From Candidatus Saccharimonadota bacterium (GTDB taxonomy: Bacteria; Patescibacteriota; Saccharimonadia; Saccharimonadales; Saccharimonadaceae), in the NCBI GenBank assembly GCA_905373795.1, contig CAJPUO010000004.1:1-64000 (forward strand): a stretch of 64,000 bases of DNA, read 5' to 3'. The stretch's first letter is position 1. The number at the start of each line of letters is the position of its first letter. Below the pieces are notes generated by a model. It had not been told where the DNA came from. It saw nothing but the letters and a program-made list of their open reading frames with translations, and did not search any database. Shown here one piece after another: positions 34,314 to 42,133 of this stretch. The position numbers and the translations under genes are program-made.

Positions 34314-36279
34314 AATCACCGATTCGCTGCGGCTGGCTGGCACCAAACTCCGAGTGCGACGCATTCGCTTGTCCATCACCGTGGTCGTGTCTGGACTGCT
34401 TTTTGCAGCGCTGCTGGCGGGACTGACTATGCTAATGGGCGCCCAGCGGAGCGTCGAGGAATTTGATCGAGGCAGCCTGAACAGCCGCTATTTGGTGGCG
34501 CAAACCGCCATTCGGCCAAATAATATTGAATTTACCTCGAGCCTAACTGCCCGCGCCGAAGCCGAGCGCACGCAAATGATCAAGGACAAGCAGGCGCTGG
34601 CCGCCCGCCTCGGCCTGCCATACGACCCAAAATCCGAACCACCAATTATGCAGTCGTTTCCTGATAGCCCGCCGTACCCAAATAGCCAGAGCGTCGTCGT
34701 CCAGCGAATCATTCGCGAGGAGACCGCCAAATTACCGCGCCTCACAGCAGACGCACAGTGGCAATTTGCCCGCACCCGCGGTGCCGTGCAGCAGTTTAGT
34801 ATTCAATCAATCGCTGCGAACGGTATGCTGAATTATATGGAGCGGGGAATTGAGTCGTTTGACGACAAGCGCCAGCAAAACAACCAGCCGACACCACTGG
34901 AAGAATTTAAGCAGCAATTCGGCAGTATAACCGCCATCGACCAATCATTGCTGGGCGGCTATTTGCTCGCTGGCGCCAGCGCCAAACCCAGCGAGATCCC
35001 GCTGATCATCCGCTACCAGGACGCTGAAGCGCTGCTTGGACTCAAGCCGTTGGATAAAAATGCCAGCAATGACACGCAACTAGCACGGCTCAAAGAATTG
35101 CGCCAAAAAGCCGGGCAGCTGACATTCAGCGCCTGTTATCGCAACCCAGCTTCGCAAGAATTACTGCAAACCGCCAAACAGCAAATCCAAGCCGCCACCA
35201 ATCAAGCTAAAAAACCATCCGCCGATTATGCCAAACCAGACCGTGAATACGCCATGCCGTCCGCTGATTCTTGCGCTGCGCCGGCCGTCGTTAAGGATAA
35301 TCGTTCAGCCGAAACCAAGCGCACCGAAGCTAACCAGCGCTATTTTGATCAGACTTTCGGCTCAGCCCAGCCCGAACCCGCCCAGGCTAAATTCACTTTC
35401 CACGTCGTCGGCCTGATGCCGGACGGCATTGAAGCCGCCCAAAGCGACATCGGCAGCTTCTTACAGCAATTCTTAAGCGCCCGCCTGTCATACACCTGGA
35501 TCATGCCGCGCGGATCAATGACCACCGCGGCGCAAACGGCACTTGAATCAACTATTCAAACCGCCAACAATGATCAAGGTAACGCCAACAGGGAAGAGAC
35601 ACTAGCTATCTATGAATTCAGCGACCCCAATAAAGCTCGCAGCTACCTGGCAGCTGCCTCTTGCGACGAAGGAACTTCTGGCGGTACGGGAGGCACCGAT
35701 TTATTCGCCCAGCCCGAACCTGTTGAAGCTTCCAAAGCCCAAAAGTCTAATAAGTCAATCTGCCTGCCGCACTACGTAGTATTCGCGTCGCCCACCGGCA
35801 GCAACTCGCTCGTCAATTACGACGCCATGGAGCGCCTCAAACCAATCATCATGTGGACATTCATCGGCGTGACGATCATAGCCGCCTTTATCTTGCTGAT
35901 TATCATTTCCCGCACCATCGCCGACAGCCGCAAAGAATCCGCAGTTTTTCGAGCGCTCGGAGCAACGCGGCTTGATATTAGCCAAATTTATTTCGTTTAC
36001 ACCATGATCGTGGCGCTGCTTACCGCGCTGTTTAGTATCACCGCCGGGCTAGTCGTCGTATATATCGCCGACAATTTGCTGGCTAGTCAAATCACCGCGA
36101 CGCTGCGCATCGCCATGACGCCGAAAGATTTGACGACAACCTTCCATTTTTGGACGATTGACTGGATGGTCATCGGCGCGGTCGCCCTCAGTATCATCGC
36201 TGCTGCCGTGCTGGCGTGCCTGATACCGCTCATCCGCAACACCCGCCGCAACCCGATCAAAGATATGCGTGACGAGTAG
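34306..36279 (+). CDS. FtsX/MacB-family ABC permease
   Basis: 657 residues with MacB topology: one membrane helix at the N-terminus (about 22-45), a large outer domain (about 46-510), then three helices at the C-terminus (about 515-645, MWTFIGVTIIAAFILLIII, TMIVALLTALFSITAGLVVV, WMVIGAVALSIIAAAVLACL). The loop RKESAVFRALGATRLDI after the second helix is the characteristic FtsX motif. The outer domain is larger than usual and includes long Gln/Ala/Pro-rich segments. It overlaps its ATPase gene by 8 nt. Confidence 0.9.
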   Translation: MLRITDSLRLAGTKLRVRRIRLSITVVVSGLLFAALLAGLTMLMGAQRSVEEFDRGSLNSRYLVAQTAIRPNNIEFTSSLTARAEAERTQMIKDKQALAARLGLPYDPKSEPPIMQSFPDSPPYPNSQSVVVQRIIREETAKLPRLTADAQWQFARTRGAVQQFSIQSIAANGMLNYMERGIESFDDKRQQNNQPTPLEEFKQQFGSITAIDQSLLGGYLLAGASAKPSEIPLIIRYQDAEALLGLKPLDKNASNDTQLARLKELRQKAGQLTFSACYRNPASQELLQTAKQQIQAATNQAKKPSADYAKPDREYAMPSADSCAAPAVVKDNRSAETKRTEANQRYFDQTFGSAQPEPAQAKFTFHVVGLMPDGIEAAQSDIGSFLQQFLSARLSYTWIMPRGSMTTAAQTALESTIQTANNDQGNANREETLAIYEFSDPNKARSYLAAASCDEGTSGGTGGTDLFAQPEPVEASKAQKSNKSICLPHYVVFASPTGSNSLVNYDAMERLKPIIMWTFIGVTIIAAFILLIIISRTIADSRKESAVFRALGATRLDISQIYFVYTMIVALLTALFSITAGLVVVYIADNLLASQITATLRIAMTPKDLTTTFHFWTIDWMVIGAVALSIIAAAVLACLIPLIRNTRRNPIKDMRDE

Positions 36280-36353
36280 CCCGATTGATATTTTTAATGG
36301 CGCCGTAGTTATCTTGCCTAGTTTAAACTAAAATCAGCTAATTTTTTACGAGT

Positions 36354-37097
36354 CTATGAACTCGGCAGTTCAGGATAGGCGACCCGAATCGAACTAGAAA
36401 ATAATTGCTCTGCCCTTGCTATGGAAGTCCGCTTCGGATGGAGCTGGTATCGTTCATCTGAATACATCGCAGCAGTCATAAGGCCTATTGTCGCTATAGT
36501 TTTCTTCCTGATAGCCCAGCCAATTCTCCGGACAGAATCGCTATCTTTTAATAACAGATGATCTTTTCGCGCCGCAGCTGCCGCATCAATGTCGCACCTC
36601 GTCTCCATGAGAACATTGTCAATTGCCTCCCGAAGAACTGGATCATCATTCACCTCAGGATATTTTCTCTCCAAGTATTTTAATATACACGGTCCAAGTA
36701 TTTTTCCCGCGCGCTCCTCATAGGCATCAGCTTGCCCTTGCGACGTAATCCGTCTCAAAGCATCACCAGTCGGCAACGACGAATAAAATCTACCTAACCT
36801 ACGCTTATAGTCTGGGTCATCTATAGTTGGCGTATCTAAAGGACGGCCCCCCTCGGGTATTTTGAAAATTGAACCCGGTACGCCTCCATTTTCCAAGGCA
36901 CACCTGGTATCGCGATATGCGCGTACCATCGGCCCAAGCACCCAGTCATTTGTTTCCGGGCGCAGCGCCACTTCTCCTATAGCCCGCGGACGTCGGGTAA
37001 GCGGATGTTTCTTTTCCTGGTCTAAAATCTTCCATCTTGGACAAGCATCTATATAACATGGAAGCCCGTTCTCGCGTTCACCCTCAAGAGTAATCAT
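36354..37097 (-). CDS. Unknown soluble protein
   Basis: 247 residues. I do not recognise a family. It has a Cys-containing N-terminus (LPCYIDACPRWKI), a basic stretch (RRPRAIGEVALRPE), a central helical region with YEERAGKILGPCILKYLERKYPE, and an IRKKTIATIGLMTAAMYSDERY segment near the end. There is no signal peptide or clear membrane helix. No Shine-Dalgarno precedes the ATG; AT-rich sequence 5-6 nt upstream could be a -10 box. It is monocistronic and divergent from the DHH gene. Confidence 0.6.
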   Translation of the reverse strand: MITLEGERENGLPCYIDACPRWKILDQEKKHPLTRRPRAIGEVALRPETNDWVLGPMVRAYRDTRCALENGGVPGSIFKIPEGGRPLDTPTIDDPDYKRRLGRFYSSLPTGDALRRITSQGQADAYEERAGKILGPCILKYLERKYPEVNDDPVLREAIDNVLMETRCDIDAAAAARKDHLLLKDSDSVRRIGWAIRKKTIATIGLMTAAMYSDERYQLHPKRTSIARAEQLFSSSIRVAYPELPSS

Positions 37098-37187
37098 AAT
37101 ATTTAATATGTTACCAGTTTAATTATCTACAATCAAGCAAAATTAAACGCTATATCAATCAATTTTCGCCTCTGCTATAATAAGACT

Positions 37188-38174
37188 ATGTTTGATACCG
37201 CCGAGCAACTCATCCAATCCGCCAATAACATCGTCATCATCCAGGCCGAAAACCCTGACGGTGACAGTCTGGGTTCTAGTTTGGCGCTGGAGGAAGTGCT
37301 CAGTGATTTGGGTAAAACCGTGACGTTGTATTGCCCGGTCGATATCCCCAAATATCTGCGGTACATCCGCGGTTGGGATAGGGTAGTTGGCGATTTTCCG
37401 ACCCGTGCCGACCTGGCTATTATCGTTGACACCAGCGCTGACATTTTGCTCAGTAAAGTCTTGGAGACGCCGGGCGTACGGCACTTTTTAGAGACGCACC
37501 CAGTCTTGGTCGTCGATCACCACACCGCCGAGTCAACCCTGAGCTTTGAGCACACCATGCTCTCTGACACCGTGGTGGCAACCGGGGAATTGCTCTACCA
37601 ATTGTTCACCCACGCTGGCTGGACTATCAACCAGCAAGCCGCCGAAAACCTCCTTATCGCCATCATGTCTGACAGCCTGGGTCTCACTACGCCAAATACC
37701 ACCGCGGCGACCTTTCGCGTGGCGGGCGAATTGACCGATCTGGGCGCCTCCAATGCCGAAATTGAGGAGCGGCGGCGCGAATTTATGAAAAAATCGCCAG
37801 AGATTTTGGCGTATAAGGGCAAGTTGATTGAGCGAATTGAATACTTGCTGGACGGACAATTGGCGCTGGTGCACGTGCCATTTGAAGAAATTCAAGCCTA
37901 CAGCGACGCCTACAACCCCGGCGCGCTGATCGGCGACGAACTACGACTAGTCGAAGGCGTGGCGCTCAGCTGCGTCATCAAAACCTATCCCGACGGCAAA
38001 CTAACCGCCCGCCTGCGCGGCAACCTCCCGATCGCCGATACCGTGGCTGGCTACTTCGGCGGCGGCGGCCATCCGTACGCGGCCGGTTTCCGCGTGTACG
38101 AGGATTATGACGAAGTCGTGCGGGAATTGGTGGCGGCGACTGATAAAGCCTTGCGAGAAGCGGAGCAGGATTAA
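37188..38174 (+). CDS. DHH-family phosphoesterase (NrnA/RecJ-like)
   Basis: 328 residues. The DHH domain has ENPDGDSLGSSLALEEVL (motif I), LAIIVDTSAD (motif II), VLVVDHHTAES (the DHH motif) and the DHHA1 domain ends GGGGHPYAAGFRVYED. This is the layout of NrnA-type enzymes, which degrade nanoRNA and dephosphorylate pAp, and of some cyclic dinucleotide phosphodiesterases; the exact substrate is not decidable. Motif I has ENPDGD where DxD is usual. TGC-TATAAT (37176-37181) ends 6 nt before the ATG, so it is probably leaderless. Confidence 0.9.
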   Translation: MFDTAEQLIQSANNIVIIQAENPDGDSLGSSLALEEVLSDLGKTVTLYCPVDIPKYLRYIRGWDRVVGDFPTRADLAIIVDTSADILLSKVLETPGVRHFLETHPVLVVDHHTAESTLSFEHTMLSDTVVATGELLYQLFTHAGWTINQQAAENLLIAIMSDSLGLTTPNTTAATFRVAGELTDLGASNAEIEERRREFMKKSPEILAYKGKLIERIEYLLDGQLALVHVPFEEIQAYSDAYNPGALIGDELRLVEGVALSCVIKTYPDGKLTARLRGNLPIADTVAGYFGGGGHPYAAGFRVYEDYDEVVRELVAATDKALREAEQD

Positions 38175-38179
38175 AGCTT

Positions 38180-38197
38180 ATTGCAACATTGTTGCAA
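38180..38197. repeat. Dyad ATTGCAACATTGTTGCAA, copy 2 (intergenic)
   Basis: Lies 6 bp after the DHH stop codon. The arms extend here to CTTATTGCAACA / TGTTGCAATAAG, the longest dyad of the three copies. It could also act as a weak hairpin terminator, although no T tract follows. Confidence 0.7.
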
Positions 38198-38265
38198 TAA
38201 GTACTGGTGTATCGCGATGATAACAGAGGTCGCGGTAGTTTTATACCAGAACATTAACAAAGCCC

Positions 38266-38294
38266 TTGACATTTTATTCTAGTATTGATATATA
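38266..38294 (+). promoter_or_regulatory. Promoter set member B
   Basis: TTGACA (38266-38271), a 17-bp spacer ending in TTGA, TATATA (38289-38294), then TATCAGCCTTTGTAG at the presumed RNA start. Confidence 0.85.
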
Positions 38295-38299
38295 TATCA

Positions 38300-38407
38300 G
38301 CCTTTGTAGCCGCAGAGGTCGGCGTTTCGCCCAAAGCCATTGGGCTTGAGACGTCCCACTTCGCGAGGAATTGAAATTCCTCGCCCCGACTCCAGAAGGA
38401 GTTTATT
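38300..38407 (+). promoter_or_regulatory. Structured leader of the 61-residue protein
   Basis: About 110 nt with clear hairpins: GGCG-TTT-CGCC, GCCCAA/TTGGGC, and a perfect GCGAGGAA/TTCCTCGC stem (38363-38384) shortly before the AGAAGGAG site. It may control translation or stability. Confidence 0.5.
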
Positions 38408-38593
38408 ATGGCACGCGGTAGCAAGTGTCCCGACAGTGGACTGAAGCACAGCGAGTGTCTGTGCTTCAAGTGTTTGACTAGGCGCAACAACGCCTCTCTG
38501 CATGGCGGTAGCAACCGCTCCAAGCGCAAGAGTACGAACCCGCACAGTGACGGGGTCAAGAGTAACCGAAACCCCAAGCGTTTCCGTCGCTGA
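38408..38593 (+). CDS. Small basic Cys-containing protein, unknown
   Basis: 61 residues with pI clearly basic. A cluster of four Cys (SKCPDSG, then HSECLCFKC) is followed by a Ser/Asn/Arg/Lys-rich tail (NRSKRKSTNPHSDG and RNPKRFRR). The spacing C-x10-C-x-C-x2-C could bind a metal, and the tail could bind nucleic acid; both are inference. AGAAGGAG lies 6 nt before the ATG, a strong site. It is driven by promoter B. No relative is recognised. Confidence 0.65.
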   Translation: MARGSKCPDSGLKHSECLCFKCLTRRNNASLHGGSNRSKRKSTNPHSDGVKSNRNPKRFRR

Positions 38594-38651
38594 CCCGTCA
38601 AGACCTGAGCTATGTCTATAAACTGGCTCATTTTCCTGCTAAAATCACCCT

Positions 38652-39602
38652 ATGAAATACTTCACCCTCGTCAAATATCACCCATGCAAACAACTCGCTC
38701 ATCTTTACGAGCATCTATTTATATCTACAATTACGGAATATCTTTACAGTCACGGCCAGTATAAATTACTAGACTACTTGCTCAATGGCGAGACATACGA
38801 ATCAGGCATTGTGATAATCTACGGTGAATGTTATAACACTGAAGCAGAGTATCTACTAGAAAATATAGCAAATATGAAGGTCAGTTTGAGCGATAAAAAT
38901 CCTGGCTACATACCAGTTTCGCAGGCTATGTCGCAACTATATGCCGAGGAATCGCAAAAGCTATTCGTTAAGGATCCTGATATGATAATCAGAGAACTGG
39001 AATTACTAGATAACAAACCTTGGCAAAATTTAGATTCAGTCGATATATTGCCCAAGAACACAACCAATGATAAGAGTCTTACTGATTTGATATACGAAAC
39101 AGATCAGCCAGCCGATAAAAAACCCATACTAAAACTTCAGCTGCAAATTGACAATCAGCCAGTAGAGTTGCGCGTATTATGGCGCGAACTAGCTAGATTC
39201 ATCAGCTTGTCAATCGGGCAAAAAATTTGCCGCGATTTCGGCGTCTATTATAGTAAAGAACCTGTGAAAAATAATGATACATCCGTAATATCCACCAGTA
39301 TTTTCTCTATCAGTCCGCATGTTCAAGAAATTGACCTGAAAGAGGTCGCCGCCATCGCCAAGCAAACCCTCGCTAAAGTTACCTCATCAAAAGTCCTAAA
39401 CCGTTTCTCTGATTATCTCACGTCGTTATCCTACACAGAAAACCCATACATAACACCAGACAGTTGCCAGATTGCACGAGAATTCGGAATAATCATCGGC
39501 GCGGCAGGTTGGGAAAAACTTGCTACCACAGAAAATATAGCAAAAGCTTTGAAGGCAACGCACATCACTTTCCGCTATAAAAATAGTGCAATAACACTAT
39601 AA
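38652..39602 (+). CDS. M16 peptidase-like protein with HxxEH motif
   Basis: 316 residues. Near the N-terminus LAHLYEHLFIST contains HLYEH, the inverted zinc motif HxxEH of M16 (insulinase/pitrilysin) peptidases, and an ENI-type Glu about 75 residues later (TEAEYLLENIANM) could be the third ligand. The length matches a single M16 half; M16 enzymes normally have two or four such domains, so it could be a minimal or partner-dependent form. There is no signal peptide. TGC-TAAAAT (38640-38645) ends 6 nt before the ATG, so leaderless. Confidence in the family is moderate because only the motif is recognisable. Confidence 0.5.
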   Translation: MKYFTLVKYHPCKQLAHLYEHLFISTITEYLYSHGQYKLLDYLLNGETYESGIVIIYGECYNTEAEYLLENIANMKVSLSDKNPGYIPVSQAMSQLYAEESQKLFVKDPDMIIRELELLDNKPWQNLDSVDILPKNTTNDKSLTDLIYETDQPADKKPILKLQLQIDNQPVELRVLWRELARFISLSIGQKICRDFGVYYSKEPVKNNDTSVISTSIFSISPHVQEIDLKEVAAIAKQTLAKVTSSKVLNRFSDYLTSLSYTENPYITPDSCQIAREFGIIIGAAGWEKLATTENIAKALKATHITFRYKNSAITL

Positions 39603-39747
39603 ACAGCTGCTGCAATATAACATTTCCTAAAATAGTCAATAAAACGTTTCCACTCCTTGACGGCGAATCTGACGAACGGCAGAAAAATCTTTTGTAATTA
39701 TAACAGAGGTGAGAAAAATATTACACCACATTTTTATCTGAAATCCA

Positions 39748-39776
39748 TTGACTTTAACATTCAGATATGATATATA
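39748..39776 (+). promoter_or_regulatory. Promoter set member C
   Basis: TTGACT (39748-39753), a 17-bp spacer ending in TGA, TATATA (39771-39776), then TATCAGCTTTTGTTG. Confidence 0.85.
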
Positions 39777-39782
39777 TATCAG

Positions 39783-40002
39783 CTTTTGTTGACGAGTTGA
39801 GTGAAAAACTCCTTGTCCGAAAGTGTACTATTGACAAGCAGATGTAAGCACGAGATGAGATCTTGGTTGGCGAAGAGAGGTATTATTAGGTTTCTTTGGC
39901 GGTTGAGACCTCGTCTCGTGTGATATAAGAATTGCACGTAGCCTTGCCTCTTCAGATAGAGGTAGGTGGCAGCTGCCGCGAGGAAGAAGGAAGGAGACGA
40001 CG
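39783..40002 (+). promoter_or_regulatory. Long structured leader of repeat copy 1
   Basis: About 220 nt. Visible stems are GAGTT/AACTC near the start, CTTGTC/GACAAG, an 11-bp stem CACGAGATGAG/CTCGTCTCGTG spanning about 39850-39920, and AGAGG/CCTCT just before the GAAGGAAGGAG site. The stems suggest a regulated leader; no known riboswitch class is recognised. Confidence 0.55.
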
Positions 40003-40449
40003 ATGAGACACATCATCGTCAAGATCAAGAACAACGCCGGCGACGTTGTCGCCATTGAAGAGTTTGTCTTGCCCGAGGAAGTCATTGATGACAGTCTCGT
40101 CGTTGAGACCAAACTCATCAGGGCGCAACGACAGTTGCTGAAAGGAGAAAGACTGAGAAACCACAGTCCGCTTCACTCGCAAGCACTGAACCTGGACGAG
40201 ATCCAGATTGGTCAAAAGATCGCCGTGTACTACATAGGAAACGACCCCTGGCTTCACAGCTTCCATGCTACAGTAGCAGGAGAGCCTTTTGAAGATAAGG
40301 AGGGCAGGATTGTAGTTCCTCTCGTTAAGATCGGCGACAACCTTATTGTCCATAGGTCGGCGTGGGACATGGGACTCGCTCCTTACAGCAAAAAGTACTC
40401 CTGCACATGGAATGCTTTCTGGTGCACTGTCGCTGATTCTGAGGACTGA
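40003..40449 (+). CDS. Unknown 148-residue protein of the repeat element, copy 1
   Basis: The ORF has a strong GAAGGAAGGAG site 7 nt before the ATG. The N-terminal half is beta/alpha with HIIVKIKNNAGDVVAIEEF; the middle has a helical stretch (IRAQRQLLKGERLRN); the C-terminal half looks beta-rich (IQIGQKIAVYYIGNDPW, RIVVPLVKIGDNLIVHR) and ends with an aromatic/Cys segment (KYSCTWNAFWCTV). No catalytic motif, membrane helix or DNA-binding signature is evident. An identical protein is encoded at 47928. A longer reading frame on the opposite strand lacks a ribosome-binding site and is taken as a shadow. Confidence 0.75.
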   Translation: MRHIIVKIKNNAGDVVAIEEFVLPEEVIDDSLVVETKLIRAQRQLLKGERLRNHSPLHSQALNLDEIQIGQKIAVYYIGNDPWLHSFHATVAGEPFEDKEGRIVVPLVKIGDNLIVHRSAWDMGLAPYSKKYSCTWNAFWCTVADSED

Positions 40450-40454
40450 CGGCT

Positions 40455-40543
40455 GAATGCGGCAAGCAGACGATATCTGAGAAATTGATGTCGTCTTGAC
40501 ATCGTGTTTTTCTCTGTATATCAACCATCTGCTTGTCGCATTC
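40455..40543 (+). ncRNA. 89-nt imperfect hairpin upstream of the ribozyme, copy 1
   Basis: GAATGCGGCAAGCAGA (40455-40470) pairs with TCTGCTTGTCGCATTC (40528-40543) in 16 bp with one G-U. Inside, GATAT/ATATC, GAGAAA/TTTCTC and GATGTC/GACATC extend the rod. The innermost stem is followed by GTGTTTTTCTC and could act as a terminator. The 3' arm overlaps the first strand of the hammerhead. Confidence 0.8.
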
Positions 40544-40593
40544 GCTCCATAGATGCGTATCTATGCTGATGAGTCGGAAACGACGAAAGCGAA
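40540..40593 (+). ncRNA. Type III hammerhead ribozyme, copy 1
   Basis: All core elements are present in order: stem III strand ATTCGC (40540-40545), UC before the cleavage point (40546-40547), stem I CATAGAT/ATCTATG with a GCGT loop (40548-40565), core CTGATGA (40566-40572), stem II GTCG-GAAA-CGAC (40573-40584), GAAA (40585-40588) and stem III return GCGAA (40589-40593). Predicted cleavage is after C40547. The known hammerhead consensus is met at every invariant position; activity is inferred. Confidence 0.92.
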
Positions 40594-40595
40594 CT

Positions 40596-40624
40596 TTGAA
40601 AAAGCGGCCTGTCTGCCGTACAAT
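40596..40624 (+). promoter_or_regulatory. cysS promoter
   Basis: TTGAAA (40596-40601), 17 bp, TACAAT (40619-40624). It begins 3 nt after the ribozyme end. Confidence 0.75.
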
Positions 40625-40631
40625 AGAGTTG

Positions 40632-42065
40632 ATGCTACAACTCCATAACACCCTCACTCGCCACAAAGATGAACTAAAGCCGCTCGACGGACAAACGGTT
40701 CGGATGTATACCTGCGGGCTGACGGTGTATTCGCAGCCGCACATTGGCAATTGGGTCGGCTATATTTACTGGGATGTATTGGTGCGGTTGCTGCGCTGGC
40801 AGGACATCTCGGTTATTCGGACACAGAATATCACCGATGTTGGGCATTTGACTAGCGATGATGATAATGGCGAGGACAAGATGGAGAAGGGGGCACGCCG
40901 CGAGGGCAAGACCGCTTGGGATGTGGCCAAGCAGTACATCGCCATCGCCGAGCACGAAGCCTACGAAGTGCTAAAGCTGGTGCGGCCCGACCATTTAGTG
41001 CGGGCAACGGACTATATCCAGCAGCAAATTAACTTTGCCAAGGGGCTAGACGAGAAGGGGTTTTTATACAAGATTGACGGCGACGGCATGTATTTTGATA
41101 CGTCGCGGCTACCAGATTACGGCAAATTAGCGCGGCTGGACGTAGCGGGACTAGAGGCGGGCGCGCGGGTCAGCGTGGCAGGTAAGCGCAACATCACCGA
41201 CTTCGCCGTCTGGAAATTTTCACCAACGGACGCCAAGCGCGATATGGAATGGGAAAGCCCGTGGGGCATCGGCTTTCCGGGTTGGCACTTGGAATGCTCG
41301 ACAATTGCCCGGGAGACGCTGGGCGATACGATTGACATTCACACCGGCGGCATTGACCACATTCCGGTGCATCACACCAACGAAATTGCTCAGAGCGAGA
41401 GCTTGACCGGGCAACAATTTACCCAAATATGGCTGCACAATAACCACATCAAGGTCGACGGCCGCAAGATGAGTAAGTCGCTCGGCAACATCATCACCCT
41501 CAGCGACATCACCGCCCGCGGCTTTAGTCCGATGGCTTTCAAGCTGGCGATTCTCAGCAAGCATTACCAAACCGAAGGTAATTTCACCTGGGATATTTTG
41601 GAAGCAGCCCAGGCGCGGTTGGATCATTGGCGCGGCTATGCGGCGCTGCGGCACCAGACGCACGACACGCTGGATGATGACGATGATAAAGACGAACAGG
41701 AAGGCACGGTGTCGCTGCTGGCGGCGCGGCAGGCGCTAGTCGAAAAGTTGAATGATAATTTAGATACACCGGAGGCGTTGGCTCTGATTGATGAGGCATT
41801 TTCGCGGCTGGATCACGCGCCACTGGAGAAAATTCACCGCGGCGGTTTACTGCAACTGATTGAAATTATTGACGAGGTTTTGGGCTTGGATTTGGCAGAA
41901 TCGACCCCTGATATTACCGACGATTTGAAGAGACTAATCATCCAACGCCGCAGCGCCCGCGCCGAAAAAGATTGGCAAGAATCCGACCGCATTCGCGACG
42001 AACTACTGGCAGCCGGCGTCACCATTCGCGACACGCCAAGCGGCAGCATTTGGGCATGGAAATAA
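40632..42065 (+). CDS. cysS: Cysteinyl-tRNA synthetase
   Basis: 477 residues. Class I motifs: the HIGH-equivalent PHIGN (near residue 38) and KMSKSLGN (near 280). The zinc ligands are kept: Cys in MYTCGLTVYS, Cys in GWHLECSTIA, and the His and Glu in HHTNEIAQSE. This contrasts with the zinc-site losses in RpoC, DnaX and RecR. The C-terminal domain carries an unusual acidic patch (LDDDDDKDEQEG). The ATG 7 nt after TACAAT, without a Shine-Dalgarno, indicates a leaderless mRNA; upstream in-frame codons would lie inside the repeat element. Confidence 0.97.
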   Translation: MLQLHNTLTRHKDELKPLDGQTVRMYTCGLTVYSQPHIGNWVGYIYWDVLVRLLRWQDISVIRTQNITDVGHLTSDDDNGEDKMEKGARREGKTAWDVAKQYIAIAEHEAYEVLKLVRPDHLVRATDYIQQQINFAKGLDEKGFLYKIDGDGMYFDTSRLPDYGKLARLDVAGLEAGARVSVAGKRNITDFAVWKFSPTDAKRDMEWESPWGIGFPGWHLECSTIARETLGDTIDIHTGGIDHIPVHHTNEIAQSESLTGQQFTQIWLHNNHIKVDGRKMSKSLGNIITLSDITARGFSPMAFKLAILSKHYQTEGNFTWDILEAAQARLDHWRGYAALRHQTHDTLDDDDDKDEQEGTVSLLAARQALVEKLNDNLDTPEALALIDEAFSRLDHAPLEKIHRGGLLQLIEIIDEVLGLDLAESTPDITDDLKRLIIQRRSARAEKDWQESDRIRDELLAAGVTIRDTPSGSIWAWK

Positions 42066-42066
42066 T

Positions 42067-42096
42067 GAAAATAACCCGCCGGAATGACCGAGCGGG
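42067..42096 (-). terminator. Terminator after the AI-2E-type permease gene
   Basis: Minus strand CCCGC-T-CGG / CCG-GCGGG with a bulge, followed by TTATTTTC. Confidence 0.65.
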
Positions 42097-42133
42097 CCAG
42101 AAGCGCATAAAGCGCGCTAATTTAATTAACCGA

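Larger units (their letters stand above)
39741..40593 (+). repeat. 853-bp direct repeat, copy 1 (promoter, leader, ORF, hairpin, ribozyme)
   Basis: Repeated at 47664-48518 with no mismatch that I could find except one extra TA in the second copy's TATATATA run. The match begins at AAATCCATTGAC just upstream of the -35 box and ends at GAAAGCGAA, the 3' strand of a hammerhead ribozyme. No transposase, terminal inverted repeat or target-site duplication is visible. The flanks of the two copies are unrelated. Confidence 0.95.

Noticed and set aside
39952..40524. 190-residue reading frame antisense to the repeat-element ORF (also at 47877-48449)
   Set aside because: It is longer than the sense ORF but lacks a ribosome-binding site and promoter, and it runs through the leader stems and hairpin. 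The sense frame has strong initiation signals.
39741..40593. DNA copy of a viroid-like or Obelisk RNA
   Set aside because: A hammerhead plus a rod-like hairpin and an ORF invite the comparison, but a single ribozyme per unit, a bacterial promoter and no recognisable Oblin protein do not support it.
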